Under the pieces are notes generated by a model. The model was given only the letters and a program-made list of their open reading frames with translations. It made no database searches and was not told where the DNA came from. A stretch of 64,000 nt of DNA from Thermicanus aegyptius DSM 12793 (GTDB lineage: Bacteria; Bacillota; Bacilli; Thermicanales; Thermicanaceae): positions 750,086 through 814,085 of the forward strand of contig NZ_KI783301.1 of assembly GCF_000510645.1 (NCBI RefSeq). Direction: 5' to 3'. The first letter of the stretch is position 1. Every line of letters starts with the position of its first letter. The position numbers and the translations under genes were made by a program. Below, in pieces: positions 1-9,926 of this stretch.

Positions 1-3000
1 TTACGGATCACGGGGGAGTGCAAAGCTTTCCTGAAGCCTTTGATGCGGCGCAGAAACACGGCGTGAAATTGATCTTCGGCATGGAAGCTTATATGGTGGA
101 TGACGGCGTTCCGATCGTTCACAGGCCCGCCCATCGCTCTCTTCAGGACGATACCTATGTGGTCTTTGACGTGGAAACGACCGGACTCTCGGCGGCCTAT
201 GATACGATTATCGAACTTTCCGCGGTGAAGATGCGGGAGGGAGAAGTGATCGACCGATTTGAGCGTTTTGCCAACCCCCATCGTCCTCTGTCGGCCAAAA
301 TTAAGGAATTGACCCATATCACGGATGAGATGTTGGTGGGGGCACCGGAGGTGGGAGAGGTGCTCCGGGAATTTCGGGATTTTATGGGAGATGCGGTCCT
401 CGTAGCCCATAACGCCCGCTTTGACATGGGTTTTATCTCGGTGGGTTTCCGTCGGGAAGGAATGGGGGAGATCGGGAATCCGGTTCTCGACACGTTGGAA
501 TTGGCCCGCAATCTCCTGAAAGATTTGAAAAACCATCGCCTTGACACCCTTTCCTCCTATTATGGAGTTACCCTCACCCAACACCACCGCGCCGTCTACG
601 ATGCGGAAGCGACAGGCCACCTTCTCTTTAAGATGCTCGACACCTTAAAAGAGAAAGGAGTCGAGTATCTGGATCAGGTGAACGGCTTACGTGCGGTGGA
701 AGATTTTAAACGGCAACGCCCCTTCCATGCCACCCTGCTGGTCAAAAATGAGGTGGGGCTAAAAAATCTTTATAAGCTCATCTCTCTCTCCTATCTGGAG
801 TATTTTCACCGAAATCCCCGAATTCCTAAGGGGGAATTGGAGCGCCATCGGGAAGGGCTGATCGTGGGCTCCGCCTGCGAAGAGGGAGAGATCTTTGAAA
901 TCGCCATGCAAAAGAGCGAAGAAGAGTTAAAGGAAGCCGTCCGTTTCTATGATTATATCGAAGTTCAGCCCCTCTCCCATTATAAATACCTGATTGAAGA
1001 GGAGCTCATTCGGGACGAGGAACATCTGAAGGAGATTCTGAGAAAGCTGATCCGGGTGGCGAAGGAGGAAGGAAAACCGGTGGTGGCCACGGGGAATGTG
1101 CATCACCTGGAGCCCCATGAACTCATCTATCGAAAAATCTTGATTAAAGCCCAGAACGGAATCAAGACGAAAGATCCCAAGCATCTGGTTCCCCAATATT
1201 TCCGCACCACGGAGGAGATGCTCGCCGAATTTTCATTCCTGGGAAAGGAATTGGCGGAGGAGATCGTGATCACATCTCCCCGTCGGCTGGCCGATGAGGT
1301 GGAAGAGATGAAGCCGTTTCCTGATGAACTCTTCACGCCCGTCATCGAAGGGGCGGAAGAAGAGATGGAGAGGATGAGCTTTGAAACGGCGCGTCAGATT
1401 TATGGGGATCCACTTCCGGAGATCGTGGAAAGCCGGTTGAAAAAGGAATTAAACAGCATAATTCATAATGGATTTGCGGTGATTTACCTCATCGCCCATA
1501 AATTGGTCACCAAATCCCTGGATGACGGGTATCTCGTGGGATCGCGGGGATCCGTCGGTTCCTCGTTGGTGGCCACCATGTCCCGCATCACCGAGGTAAA
1601 TCCCCTTCCTCCCCATTACGTTTGCCCAAATTGCAAGTTTAGTCAATTTATTACCGATGGTTCGGTAGGATCCGGTTTCGACCTCCCGGAAAAAGATTGC
1701 CCGAAGTGTGGGGCTCCTCTGAAACGGGACGGGCATGACATTCCCTTTGAGACCTTCATGGGATTTAAGGGGGATAAGGTACCTGATATCGACCTGAACT
1801 TTTCCGGGGATTACCAACCCCGTGCCCATAAATATACGGAGGAACTCTTTGGTAAAGAATATGTATATCGGGCAGGAACCATCTCCACCGTGGCGGAGAA
1901 AACGGCCTATGGTTTTGTGCGAAAATATCTGGAGGAAACAGGGATAAGTGTCCGCAAGGCGGAGATGGATCGCCTCGCATTAGGATGTACGGGAGTGAAG
2001 CGTACGACGGGGCAACACCCGGGTGGTCTTATGGTCATTCCCCAATATAAGGAGGTTTACGACTTTACCCCGATCCAACATCCTGCGGACGATGCCGACT
2101 CGGAGACGATCACCACCCATTTCGATTATCATGCGATCAGCGGAAGATTGCTAAAGCTGGACATCCTGGGCCACGATGATCCGACCGTTCTTCGCATGCT
2201 TCAGGATCTTTCGGGCATTGATCCGAAAGAGATCCCCCTCTCCGATCCGGCCGTGATGAAACTCTTTAGTGGGACGGAGAGCTTAGGGAAAAACCTGGAA
2301 CTGGAAGTCATCGGCTGTTATACGGGAACGCTGGGCATTCCCGAATTTGGAACCCGCTTTGTCCGGCAAATGCTGGAAGAAACCAAACCTTCCACCTTTG
2401 CCGAACTGGTGCAGATCTCCGGGCTCTCCCATGGAACCGACGTGTGGCTGAACAATGCCCAAGAGCTGATCCGCAACGGCATCGCAGAGCTTAAAGATGT
2501 GATCGGCTGCCGCGACGATATTATGACCTATTTGATTTATAAAGGTCTGGAGCCTTCCCGGGCTTTTAAGATTATGGAGGGCGTGCGGAAAGGGAAGGGA
2601 ATTACCCCCGAGGACCAGGAGTACATGCGCTCCTTTCAGGTTCCCGAATGGTACATCACCTCCTGTCTCAGAATTAAATACATGTTCCCGAAAGCCCACG
2701 CGGTTGCCTATGTGCTCATGGCCCTAAGGATCGCTTATTTCAAGGTCCATCATCCGATTCTATATTATGCCACCTATTTTTCGGTGAGAGCGAGCGATTT
2801 CGACCTTTCCATCGTCCAAAAAGGGGCGGACCACGTGAAGGAAAAAATCCGGGAGATTAACGAGAAAGGGCCCGACGCCCCCGCAAAAGAGAAAAACCTG
2901 CTTACCGTCCTGGAGGTGGCCTATGAGATGCTGAAAAGGGGCTTTCATTTCAAGAACATTGATCTCTACCGCTCGGATGCGACCCGCTTCCTCATCGAGG

Positions 3001-3215
3001 GCGACGGGCTGATTCCTCCCTTTTCCGCATTGCCCGGCGTGGGGGAAAGCGCAAGCCTCAACATCGTGAAGGCCAGGGAGGAGGGTCCCTTCCTCTCCAA
3101 GGAAGACCTGCAAAGCCGTGCCCGGCTTTCCAAGACGGTGATGGAGCTCCTTGAAGGGTATGGCTGCCTGGACGACCTTCCCGATTCCAATCAGTTAAGC
3201 CTCTTTAATTTTTAA
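1..3215 (+). CDS. polC: DNA polymerase III alpha subunit PolC (5' truncated by window edge)
   Basis: This is the replicative polymerase of low-GC Gram-positives, with a 3'-5' proofreading exonuclease inserted in the PHP region. The reading frame is open to the left edge (TDHGG before the first in-frame Met), so the OB domain and the first part of the PHP domain lie outside the window. The visible ~1070 residues compare with about 1430 in the family. The DEDDh exonuclease shows DVETTG near the start, then HNARFD and YDAEATG. A zinc-binding CPNC...CPKC pair follows, then the polymerase motif PDIDLNFSG around nt 1780-1805. The C-terminus ends LSLFNF. The gene is complete at its 3' end, with no frameshift seen. 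Confidence 0.97.
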   Translation, partial: TDHGGVQSFPEAFDAAQKHGVKLIFGMEAYMVDDGVPIVHRPAHRSLQDDTYVVFDVETTGLSAAYDTIIELSAVKMREGEVIDRFERFANPHRPLSAKIKELTHITDEMLVGAPEVGEVLREFRDFMGDAVLVAHNARFDMGFISVGFRREGMGEIGNPVLDTLELARNLLKDLKNHRLDTLSSYYGVTLTQHHRAVYDAEATGHLLFKMLDTLKEKGVEYLDQVNGLRAVEDFKRQRPFHATLLVKNEVGLKNLYKLISLSYLEYFHRNPRIPKGELERHREGLIVGSACEEGEIFEIAMQKSEEELKEAVRFYDYIEVQPLSHYKYLIEEELIRDEEHLKEILRKLIRVAKEEGKPVVATGNVHHLEPHELIYRKILIKAQNGIKTKDPKHLVPQYFRTTEEMLAEFSFLGKELAEEIVITSPRRLADEVEEMKPFPDELFTPVIEGAEEEMERMSFETARQIYGDPLPEIVESRLKKELNSIIHNGFAVIYLIAHKLVTKSLDDGYLVGSRGSVGSSLVATMSRITEVNPLPPHYVCPNCKFSQFITDGSVGSGFDLPEKDCPKCGAPLKRDGHDIPFETFMGFKGDKVPDIDLNFSGDYQPRAHKYTEELFGKEYVYRAGTISTVAEKTAYGFVRKYLEETGISVRKAEMDRLALGCTGVKRTTGQHPGGLMVIPQYKEVYDFTPIQHPADDADSETITTHFDYHAISGRLLKLDILGHDDPTVLRMLQDLSGIDPKEIPLSDPAVMKLFSGTESLGKNLELEVIGCYTGTLGIPEFGTRFVRQMLEETKPSTFAELVQISGLSHGTDVWLNNAQELIRNGIAELKDVIGCRDDIMTYLIYKGLEPSRAFKIMEGVRKGKGITPEDQEYMRSFQVPEWYITSCLRIKYMFPKAHAVAYVLMALRIAYFKVHHPILYYATYFSVRASDFDLSIVQKGADHVKEKIREINEKGPDAPAKEKNLLTVLEVAYEMLKRGFHFKNIDLYRSDATRFLIEGDGLIPPFSALPGVGESASLNIVKAREEGPFLSKEDLQSRARLSKTVMELLEGYGCLDDLPDSNQLSLFNF

Positions 3216-3270
3216 TTTGTATGGATGAAGAAATCATCTTCATCATGAGTTCACCGTAGAATTTCACCCC

Positions 3271-3299
3271 TTGCGGAATCTGTAGGAATATGGTATAGT
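3271..3299 (+). promoter_or_regulatory. Predicted sigma-A promoter for rimP-nusA operon
   Basis: TTGCGG and TATAGT are separated by 17 nt, with a TGn extension directly before the -10. Transcription would begin near 3305, just ahead of a hairpin and about 90 nt before rimP. It is the only promoter-like sequence seen between polC and rimP. Confidence 0.6.
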
Positions 3300-3328
3300 T
3301 TACTATGGTTATACTATAGAGAGCGACG

Positions 3329-3358
3329 AAGAGTGGGCTTTCCCACTCTTCATTTTTT
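3329..3358 (+). terminator. Intrinsic terminator or leader attenuator upstream of rimP
   Basis: A 9-bp stem (AAGAGTGGG with CCCACTCTT) with a 4-nt loop is followed by CA and then six T. It can end polC transcription. Because a promoter lies just upstream, it would also sit inside the rimP-nusA leader. The interrupted U-tract is the kind of weak terminator that responds to NusA. Confidence 0.7.
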
Positions 3359-3393
3359 GGGCATACGTCTTAATTTGTGAGGAGGATGAATCT

Positions 3394-3849
3394 GTGTCGC
3401 GGAAGGTGGTTTCCATCACCGAACAATTGGTGCTTCCCATCCTTGAACAAATGGGTCTTGAGCTCGTCGAGGTTGAATTCGTGGAAGAGGGGAAAAACCG
3501 ATTCCTCCGTGTCTATATCGATAAAGAAGGAGGCGTCGATATCGAAGAGTGTGGAAAGGTAAGCGAATCTCTCAGCAAGAAATTGGATGAAGTGGATCCG
3601 ATCCCTTACGCTTACTTTTTGGAAGTTTCTTCTCCAGGGGCGGAACGGCCTTTAAAGACGGAGCGGGATTATGAACGGGCGATTGGTAAAGGGGTCCATA
3701 TCGAGACGCTGGAGCCTGTGGATGGGAAGAAGGTTTTGGAAGGAATCCTTCTTTCCACCGATCCCCTTACGGTTGAAGTGGAAGGAAAAGAGATTACATT
3801 TTCCAAGGAGAATGTAACGTTTGCGAGGCTGGCTATTCTCATTTCGTAG
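3394..3849 (+). CDS. rimP: Ribosome maturation factor RimP
   Basis: RimP is a 151-residue protein that assists late 30S subunit assembly in the cytoplasm. The N-terminal alpha/beta domain carries the family signature around [14 protein letters not shown], and an SH3-like C-terminal half follows. The length fits the family (about 150-156). The GTG start is preceded by GAGGAGG at a suitable distance. The gene opens the conserved rimP-nusA-ylxR-ylxQ-infB operon, so its expression is likely set by the promoter and hairpin in the leader. The next gene starts about 45 nt downstream. Confidence 0.95.
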   Translation: MSRKVVSITEQLVLPILEQMGLELVEVEFVEEGKNRFLRVYIDKEGGVDIEECGKVSESLSKKLDEVDPIPYAYFLEVSSPGAERPLKTERDYERAIGKGVHIETLEPVDGKKVLEGILLSTDPLTVEVEGKEITFSKENVTFARLAILIS

Positions 3850-3893
3850 GAGAAGGAACAGAATAGATTTTGAAAGGAGGAGATGATTCCAAA

Positions 3894-5039
3894 ATGCGTA
3901 TCGATTTTATGAGCGCATTGGCAGAGTTGGAAAAAGAGAAAGGGATCGGCAAAGAGGTTCTCATAGAAGCCATGAAGCAAGCTCTCATCGCCGCGTATAA
4001 GAAGAACTACAATTCTGCACAAAATGTTCAGGTGGAAGTGAATGAAGAGACGGGAGATGTTTCGGTATACGCAAGAAAAAAAGTGGTCGAAGAGGTGACG
4101 GATCCCCGCCTTGAGATCTCCCTGGAGACCGCCCGGGAGATCAATCCCCATTACCAGGTGGACGATACATTAGACATTGAAGTGACCCCTAGGGATTTTG
4201 GACGCATCGCAGCCCAGACGGCCAAACAAGTCGTGACTCAGCGAATCCGGGAAGCGGAACGGGGAATTATCTTTAAGGAGTACGTAGATCGGGAAGAGGA
4301 ACTTATCCTGGGTACCGTCCAGCGATTTGACGGGAAAAATATCTATGTGGAATTAGGTAAGACCGAAGGGATCCTCCCCTATTCCGAGATCCTGCCGGGG
4401 GAAGAGTTTCATCAGGGAGACCGGATTAAAGCCTTTATCGTCAGGGTGGAGAAAGGGCAAAAAGCGCCGCAAATTCTTCTATCCCGCACCAATCCCGGAT
4501 TTTTAAAACGCCTTTTTGAAAGGGAAGTTCCTGAAATCTATGAAGGGATTGTAGAAATAAAATCGATTGCCAGGGAAGCCGGAGATCGTTCGAAAGTGGC
4601 GGTCCATACGAAAGATGAGCATGTAGATCCGGTGGGTGCCTGCGTCGGTCCGAAAGGGTCCCGTGTACAGACGATCGTACAAGAATTAAAAGGAGAGAAG
4701 ATCGACATCGTCCGCTGGTCGGAAGACCCTGTGGTTTATGTGGCCAATGCCTTAAGCCCGGCGAAGGTCTTATCGGTGGAGGTTATGGAAGGAGAGAAGA
4801 AGACCCGGGTGATCGTGCCCGACCATCAGCTCTCCTTAGCCATTGGGAAGCGGGGTCAAAATGCCCGCCTTGCGGCCAAACTTACCGGATGGAAGGTAGA
4901 TATCAAGAGCGAAAGCCAAGCGGAAGAGGAAGGGATCTTACCACTGGCAGAACAGGATCAGGAGCCATATGATGAAGAGGATGAATACATTGAGGAGATT
5001 GAGGTTTCCTTCCACGACCGCCAAAGCAGGGAAGAATGA
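3894..5039 (+). CDS. nusA: Transcription termination/antitermination factor NusA
   Basis: NusA binds RNA polymerase and nascent RNA and modulates pausing and intrinsic termination. The protein has 381 residues. The N-terminal polymerase-binding domain begins MRIDFMSALAELEKEKG. The S1 domain includes LGTVQRFDGKNIYVELG. KH1 holds GACVGPKGSRV and KH2 holds LAIGKRGQNARLAAKL. The acidic C-terminal tail lacks the extra AR repeats of enterobacteria. The ATG is chosen because AAAGGAGGAGAT lies about 12 nt before it, whereas an upstream in-frame TTG falls inside that ribosome site. The second gene of the operon, it may autoregulate through the leader hairpin ahead of rimP. Confidence 0.96.
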   Translation: MRIDFMSALAELEKEKGIGKEVLIEAMKQALIAAYKKNYNSAQNVQVEVNEETGDVSVYARKKVVEEVTDPRLEISLETAREINPHYQVDDTLDIEVTPRDFGRIAAQTAKQVVTQRIREAERGIIFKEYVDREEELILGTVQRFDGKNIYVELGKTEGILPYSEILPGEEFHQGDRIKAFIVRVEKGQKAPQILLSRTNPGFLKRLFEREVPEIYEGIVEIKSIAREAGDRSKVAVHTKDEHVDPVGACVGPKGSRVQTIVQELKGEKIDIVRWSEDPVVYVANALSPAKVLSVEVMEGEKKTRVIVPDHQLSLAIGKRGQNARLAAKLTGWKVDIKSESQAEEEGILPLAEQDQEPYDEEDEYIEEIEVSFHDRQSREE

Positions 5040-5049
5040 GGTGTGAGAG

Positions 5050-5346
5050 ATGGCAGTCCGTAAGATCCCAATGCGAAAATGCATCGCCTGCGGAACGCAA
5101 AGGCCAAAGAGAGAACTCATTCGCTTTGTCCGTACCCCCGAACAGGAGATTTTCATCGATCCCAGGGGGAAAGTATCGGGGAGAGGGGCCTATCTCTGTG
5201 CGAATCAACAATGTTACGAAACCGCGATGAAGAAGAAACTTTTATCCCGCATGCTGGAGACCGAGATTTCACCGGAGACCGGGGAACGGCTTCAGGCGGA
5301 ATGGGGGAGAATTCTCTTTGAACGGGAAAGGGAAAAACGTCTTTAA
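5050..5346 (+). CDS. rnpM: RNase P modulator RnpM (YlxR, DUF448)
   Basis: This 98-residue protein is of the YlxR family, which in B. subtilis binds RNase P RNA and modulates RNase P activity. The hallmark residues are present: a CIACG turn near the N-terminus, RELIRFVR, and GRGAYLC. It lies 10 nt after nusA and overlaps ylxQ by 29 nt, the usual position. Start: ATG with GAGGTGTGAGAG upstream. Family assignment is firm; the functional statement is by family. Confidence 0.93.
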   Translation: MAVRKIPMRKCIACGTQRPKRELIRFVRTPEQEIFIDPRGKVSGRGAYLCANQQCYETAMKKKLLSRMLETEISPETGERLQAEWGRILFEREREKRL

Positions 5347-5647
5347 TCTATTGGGTTTGGCAATGAGAGCAGGACAAATCGTTTCCGGAGAGGAACCGGT
5401 TCTTGCCGCCATTCGTTCCAATCATGCTTTTCTTGTCATCCTCTCCACAGATGCATCGGAAAATACCCGGAAAAAGATTGTAGATAAATGCAAAAGTTAT
5501 AGGGTAGAGTTCGTTTTCTTTGGCAGCCGGGAGGAATTGGGCCAAGCCATCGGGAAAGGGGAGAGAGTAATCCTTGGCATTACGAATCAAGGATTCGCAG
5601 CCAAAATTGCAGAAGAGATACGGGCCATACGTAACGGAGGTGATTAG
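5318..5647 (+). CDS. ylxQ: L7Ae-family K-turn RNA-binding protein YlxQ
   Basis: YlxQ is a 109-residue L7Ae/L30e-fold protein, whose relatives bind kink-turn RNA and associate with ribosomal or RNase P-type RNAs. The sequence shows LLGLAMRAGQIVSGE and VILSTDASENTRKKI, typical of the family. The TTG start lies inside the end of rnpM and has GGGGGAG about 9 nt upstream, so translation is probably coupled. Its stop codon is followed at once by infB, whose ribosome site GGAGGTGAT lies inside the ylxQ 3' end. Confidence 0.9.
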   Translation: MNGKGKNVFNLLGLAMRAGQIVSGEEPVLAAIRSNHAFLVILSTDASENTRKKIVDKCKSYRVEFVFFGSREELGQAIGKGERVILGITNQGFAAKIAEEIRAIRNGGD

Positions 5648-8560
5648 ATGGCCAAAGTTCGGGTGTATGAATATGCAAAAGAATTGAACATGTCAAGCAA
5701 AGAGATTATCAATATCCTCTCACGGCTCAATATTCCGGTGAAAGGTCATATGAGTATTGTGGATGAGGATGCACAGATTAAGATTAATCAATTTTTCCAG
5801 GATATTAAAAGAAAGGCTAACGAGGAGAAAATGAGAAAAACTGCCGAAATGGAAAGGCTGCAAGAGAGCAAGGGAGAGCAACCTCTTCATCATAATACTC
5901 ATAAAGGACTGGAGGAGAAGAGGACGGAGAATAAGGATAGAAAAAAGGAATCTAGTCATAAAGAGATGCCCTCCACTCTAAGCCAGGAGCAGAAAGAGGG
6001 AAACAGCGGGGAGCGAAGAGGGGACATGCGAGCGGGCAGTTCCCATGAAGCTCATTCAAAGAGCGATCGCCATGAAGCCTCCCAGGGTGAACGACGGGAT
6101 GGAAATGGGCGCTCATCCCATGGGGAAGGAAACCGTTCCTACCGGGAAGGAGGGGATCGTTCGCCACGGGGTGAAGGAAATCGTTCCTACCGGGAAGGGG
6201 GAGATCGTTCGCCAAGGGGTGATACGAACCGCTCCTACCGGGAAGGGGGAGATCGTCCGCCACGGGGTGAAGGGAACCGCTCCTACCGGGAAGGAGGGGA
6301 TCGTTCGCCACGGGGTGAAGGGAACCGCTCCTACCGGGAAGGGGGAGATCGTCCGCCACGGGGTGAAGGGAACCGCTCCTACCGGGAAGGAGGGGATCGT
6401 CCGTCACGGGGTGAAGGGAACCGCTCCTACCGGGAAGGAGGGGATCGTCCGCCACGGGGCGAAGGGAATCGTTCCTACCGGGAAGGAGGCCGTCCTCCCC
6501 GTAACGACAAGGATACCGTTGAAGCGAAGGAACGGCGGTCCGGAGGTAAGGGAGGAGAACGCCGGGACCGTCTCACCGTGCCGCCATCTCCTCAGGTAGA
6601 AGAAAAAACGGAACAACCCCGTCGCCGCGTTCAGAAGAAAAAGGATTTTGAACCCTCAGAGGAAGCCAAGAGGACACTAAAGAAGAGCAGCAAGATAAAA
6701 GTAATCGCTCCTCCCCTTGATTTTGAAGATGAACGAGGTGAAGTGGTTCGAGGCAAAAAGCGGAATAAAAACAAGAAGAATAAAGACATCATCTTTGGTG
6801 AGGATAAAGAGACGCCGACGAAGATCGTGATTGGGGAGACCATCAACGTTGGAGAATTTGCCAAGATGATGGGGAAAGAACCGGGAGAAGTGATTAAGAA
6901 GCTCCTTCTCCTCGGAGTGATGGCGACCATAAACCAGGAGATTGAATTTGATGTGGCCAGCCTTGTAGCTGGGGACTATGGCATTGAAGTGGAGAAAAAA
7001 GTGATCATCAATGAGGATGAGTTTGAAACCATCGAAGAGCATGATGATCCGGAGAACCTCGTTGAACGCCCCCCGGTTGTTACGATAATGGGGCATGTTG
7101 ACCATGGGAAAACCACCTTGCTCGACTCGATCCGGCATACCCGGGTAACGGCAACCGAAGCAGGGGGAATCACCCAACACATTGGAGCTTATCAGGTAGA
7201 AATCAATGGGAAATGGATCACCTTCCTTGACACGCCGGGCCATGAAGCGTTTACAGCCATGCGGGCCAGGGGGGCAAAGGTGACCGACATTACCATCCTT
7301 GTGGTGGCCGCCGATGACGGAGTCATGCCCCAGACCATTGAGGCGATTAACCACGCGAAAGCCGCCAACGTCCCCATCATCGTAGCCGTCAATAAGGTAG
7401 ATAAGCCCAATGCCAATCCGGATCGGGTGAAACAGGAGCTTTCCGAATATGGGTTGGTTCCGGAAGAATGGGGAGGAGATACGATCTTCGTCCACGTTTC
7501 CGCCTTGAAAGGGGAGGGAATTCATGAACTCCTCGAAATGATTCTCCTCGTAGCCGAAGTTCAAGAATTAAAAGCGAATCCTAATAAACGGGCAAGGGGA
7601 ACCGTGATCGAGGCGGAGTTGGATAAGGGGAAAGGTCCTGTTGCTACCGTCCTCGTTCAGTCGGGAACGCTCCGCGTCGGAGACTCTGTGGTGGTTGGCA
7701 CCGCCTACGGACGGATTCGCTCGATGACGAATGACCTCGGTCGCAGGCTAAAAGAGGCTCCACCCTCAACCCCTGTAGCCATCACCGGGTTGGACAGTGT
7801 TCCCGAGGCAGGAGATCAGTTCATGGTCTTTGAAGATGACGGCAAAGCGAAAACCATTGCCTCCCACCGGGCCATGAAGAAAAGGGAGATTGAACTGAAG
7901 AAGAATCAGGTAAGTTTGGATGATCTGTTCAGCCAGATCAAAGAGGGAGAGATTAAAGATCTCAACCTCATCATCAAGGCAGACGTGCAAGGTTCTGTGG
8001 AAGCCTTGAAGAGCTCCATCGAAAAAATTCATGTGGATGGGGTTCGCGTCCGCATCATTCACACCGGTGTAGGGGCGATTAATGAATCGGACGTTACCCT
8101 TGCCTCTGCCTCTAATGCCGTCATCATCGGCTTTAATGTCCGCCCAGTGGCCAATGCAAAAGCGATGGCGGAACAGGAAAAGGTGGAGATTCGTCTCCAC
8201 TGCATCATCTACAAGGTGATTGAGGAGATTGAAAACGCCTTGAAAGGAATGCTCGAGCCTGTCTATGAGGAAAAGGTGATCGGGCAGGTTGAAGTTCGGC
8301 AAATTTTCAAAGTCTCCAAGGTAGGAACCATCGCAGGGTGCTATGTGATGGAAGGAAAGATTACCCGGGATTCAGGTGTGCGGGTGATCCGGGACGGAAT
8401 CGTCATTTACGAAGGGAAACTGGATTCCCTGAAGCGCTTTAAGGATGATGCCCGTGAAGTATCCCAGGGGTATGAATGTGGGTTAACCATCAAGAATTAT
8501 AACGATATTAAGGAAGGCGATGTTTTAGAAGCCTTCGTCATGGAGACGGTAAAACAATAA
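5648..8560 (+). CDS. infB: Translation initiation factor IF-2 with expanded repetitive linker
   Basis: IF-2 is the GTPase that delivers initiator tRNA to the 30S subunit. The protein has 970 residues, against about 720-780 in most Bacillales. The N-terminal IF2N helix domain ([21 protein letters not shown]) is followed by a charged low-complexity linker with eight copies of a 16-residue repeat rich in Arg, Gly, Glu and Ser. A second IF2N domain, the G domain ([25 protein letters not shown]) and the beta-barrel/C-terminal tRNA-binding domains follow. Nothing in the catalytic part looks abnormal; the extra length is in the linker. The start has a near-perfect ribosome site. Confidence 0.97.
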   Translation: MAKVRVYEYAKELNMSSKEIINILSRLNIPVKGHMSIVDEDAQIKINQFFQDIKRKANEEKMRKTAEMERLQESKGEQPLHHNTHKGLEEKRTENKDRKKESSHKEMPSTLSQEQKEGNSGERRGDMRAGSSHEAHSKSDRHEASQGERRDGNGRSSHGEGNRSYREGGDRSPRGEGNRSYREGGDRSPRGDTNRSYREGGDRPPRGEGNRSYREGGDRSPRGEGNRSYREGGDRPPRGEGNRSYREGGDRPSRGEGNRSYREGGDRPPRGEGNRSYREGGRPPRNDKDTVEAKERRSGGKGGERRDRLTVPPSPQVEEKTEQPRRRVQKKKDFEPSEEAKRTLKKSSKIKVIAPPLDFEDERGEVVRGKKRNKNKKNKDIIFGEDKETPTKIVIGETINVGEFAKMMGKEPGEVIKKLLLLGVMATINQEIEFDVASLVAGDYGIEVEKKVIINEDEFETIEEHDDPENLVERPPVVTIMGHVDHGKTTLLDSIRHTRVTATEAGGITQHIGAYQVEINGKWITFLDTPGHEAFTAMRARGAKVTDITILVVAADDGVMPQTIEAINHAKAANVPIIVAVNKVDKPNANPDRVKQELSEYGLVPEEWGGDTIFVHVSALKGEGIHELLEMILLVAEVQELKANPNKRARGTVIEAELDKGKGPVATVLVQSGTLRVGDSVVVGTAYGRIRSMTNDLGRRLKEAPPSTPVAITGLDSVPEAGDQFMVFEDDGKAKTIASHRAMKKREIELKKNQVSLDDLFSQIKEGEIKDLNLIIKADVQGSVEALKSSIEKIHVDGVRVRIIHTGVGAINESDVTLASASNAVIIGFNVRPVANAKAMAEQEKVEIRLHCIIYKVIEEIENALKGMLEPVYEEKVIGQVEVRQIFKVSKVGTIAGCYVMEGKITRDSGVRVIRDGIVIYEGKLDSLKRFKDDAREVSQGYECGLTIKNYNDIKEGDVLEAFVMETVKQ
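6122..6490 (+). repeat. Tandem 48-bp repeat inside infB (7 full copies plus a partial)
   Basis: The unit encodes [16 protein letters not shown], with D/T and S/P variants. Copies begin at 6122 and every 48 nt up to 6458. The last copy is cut after 33 nt. Because 48 is divisible by three, other frames also stay open across the array. Confidence 0.95.
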
Positions 8561-8593
8561 AACCGGCTGACCCGTTTTTTGGGGGGTGTTGAG

Positions 8594-8956
8594 ATGTCAA
8601 AGGTTCGAACCAATCGGATCGCGGAGCAAATTAAAAAAGAGCTGGGCTTTCTCTTTCAAAGGGAGTTGAAAGATCCTCGCATCGGTTTTGTCACCGTCAT
8701 GGGTGTAGAAGTAAGCAGCGATCTTTCCCAAGCGAAGATCTTTGTTAGCGTCATGGGGAGCGAGGAAGAGAAAAAAGAAACATTAAAAACCTTGGAGAAG
8801 GCGCAGGGCTTCCTCCGTTCTGAAATCGGGAAGCGTATTGAACTGCGGCACGTTCCGGAACTCATCTTCAAATTGGATACTTCCATTGATTATGGGGATC
8901 GTATCGAACGGATCCTTTCCGGGTTAAAAGAGGAGAAGAGTCATGAGAAATCATGA
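8594..8956 (+). CDS. rbfA: 30S ribosome-binding factor RbfA
   Basis: RbfA is a single KH-domain protein needed for 16S rRNA 5' end maturation and cold adaptation. This one has 120 residues. The sequence MSKVRTNRIAEQIKKEL, then ELKDPRIGFVTV and a C-terminal FKLDTSIDYGDRIE, is diagnostic. The ATG is preferred over an upstream in-frame start because GGGGGGTG lies directly before it. Its 3' end overlaps nrnA by 14 nt. Confidence 0.95.
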   Translation: MSKVRTNRIAEQIKKELGFLFQRELKDPRIGFVTVMGVEVSSDLSQAKIFVSVMGSEEEKKETLKTLEKAQGFLRSEIGKRIELRHVPELIFKLDTSIDYGDRIERILSGLKEEKSHEKS

Positions 8957-9926
8957 GAAGAATCTCGAGATCCTAAATTGGCTGAAAGAGGGGGATGAAT
9001 TCCTCCTCGTTTCCCACATACAGCCCGACGGGGATGCGACGGGCTCCTTGATCGCGATGGGGGAGATCCTGACGAGCTTAAAGAAAAAAGCCGTTTTGGC
9101 AAACGATGGGGTTACCCCTGCCCGTTTTTCCTTCTTGGACGGATTTATTCAAATCCAAAACGTAAGCCAAGCTCCCCTGACGAAAAAATACCGTCGCCTG
9201 ATCACCGTCGATTGCGCAGATTGGGGTCGGATTGGGAAGGTGGAGGAAGCGGTTGATTCAAATACCGAGATTTTAAACATCGATCATCACCCTACCAACG
9301 ATCATTTTGGGCATTATCATCTGATTCGCCCGGAAGCAAGTTCCACCTGTGAGGTGATCTTTGATTGGCTGCGGGATGTGGAACTCCCCCTCACTCCGCC
9401 TCTCGCTGAGGCATTATACACAGGGTATTTAACGGATACGGGAGGGTTCCGCTATTCCAACACAAACGCCAAGGTCCTTCTAGATGCCTCGGTCCTCGTT
9501 CAGGCCGGTGCCAATCCCCATAAGATAGCGGAGAACGCCTTAGAAACCACCACCTATGCGCATCTTAACCTATTAAGCCGCGTTCTTTCTACGTTGGAGA
9601 TTCGTTTCGGCGGAAAGGTGGCCTTTCTTACCGTTCCCTTATCCCTCCTTCAGGAAACTTCGGCCAATAAGGAAGATACCGAAGGGCTGGTCAACTATGG
9701 ACGAAATATCGAAGGGGTAGAGGTGGCCGTTTTGCTCCGGGAATCGCAGGAGGGAGTCAAGGTAAGTTTTCGCTCTAAAGCAGAGGTAGATGTAAGCGAC
9801 ATTGCCAAGAAGATGGGAGGCGGTGGACATGTTCGCGCCTCGGGTGCCCTTCTAAAGAGGAGTTTGCAGGAGGCTCGCCGCGATGTGGAGAGCATCTTGG
9901 CCCCTTTATTTGAGGGGGAGAATTAA
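8943..9926 (+). CDS. nrnA: Bifunctional oligoribonuclease/PAP phosphatase NrnA (DHH family)
   Basis: NrnA degrades nanoRNAs and dephosphorylates pAp. The 327-residue protein carries SHIQPDGDATGS near the N-terminus, the metal-binding NIDHHPTND motif that names the family, and a DHHA1 domain ending GGGGHVRASGA. AGGAG lies about 10 nt before the ATG within the end of rbfA. It overlaps truB by one base (TAATG), so rbfA-nrnA-truB-ribF form one translationally coupled block. Confidence 0.94.
   Translation: MRNHEKNLEILNWLKEGDEFLLVSHIQPDGDATGSLIAMGEILTSLKKKAVLANDGVTPARFSFLDGFIQIQNVSQAPLTKKYRRLITVDCADWGRIGKVEEAVDSNTEILNIDHHPTNDHFGHYHLIRPEASSTCEVIFDWLRDVELPLTPPLAEALYTGYLTDTGGFRYSNTNAKVLLDASVLVQAGANPHKIAENALETTTYAHLNLLSRVLSTLEIRFGGKVAFLTVPLSLLQETSANKEDTEGLVNYGRNIEGVEVAVLLRESQEGVKVSFRSKAEVDVSDIAKKMGGGGHVRASGALLKRSLQEARRDVESILAPLFEGEN

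Noticed and set aside
6122-6490. CRISPR-like periodic repeat
   Set aside because: Copies are contiguous, without unique spacers, and encode an in-frame protein repeat in infB.
5952-6599. Long open frames on both strands across the infB repeat (167 and 184 residues)
   Set aside because: The repeat unit is 48 nt, so any stop-free phase stays open across all copies. Both are shadows of the IF2 linker.
6677-7564. 295-residue minus-strand frame opposite infB
   Set aside because: It lies antisense to the IF2 core domains, has no ribosome site and no recognisable domain.
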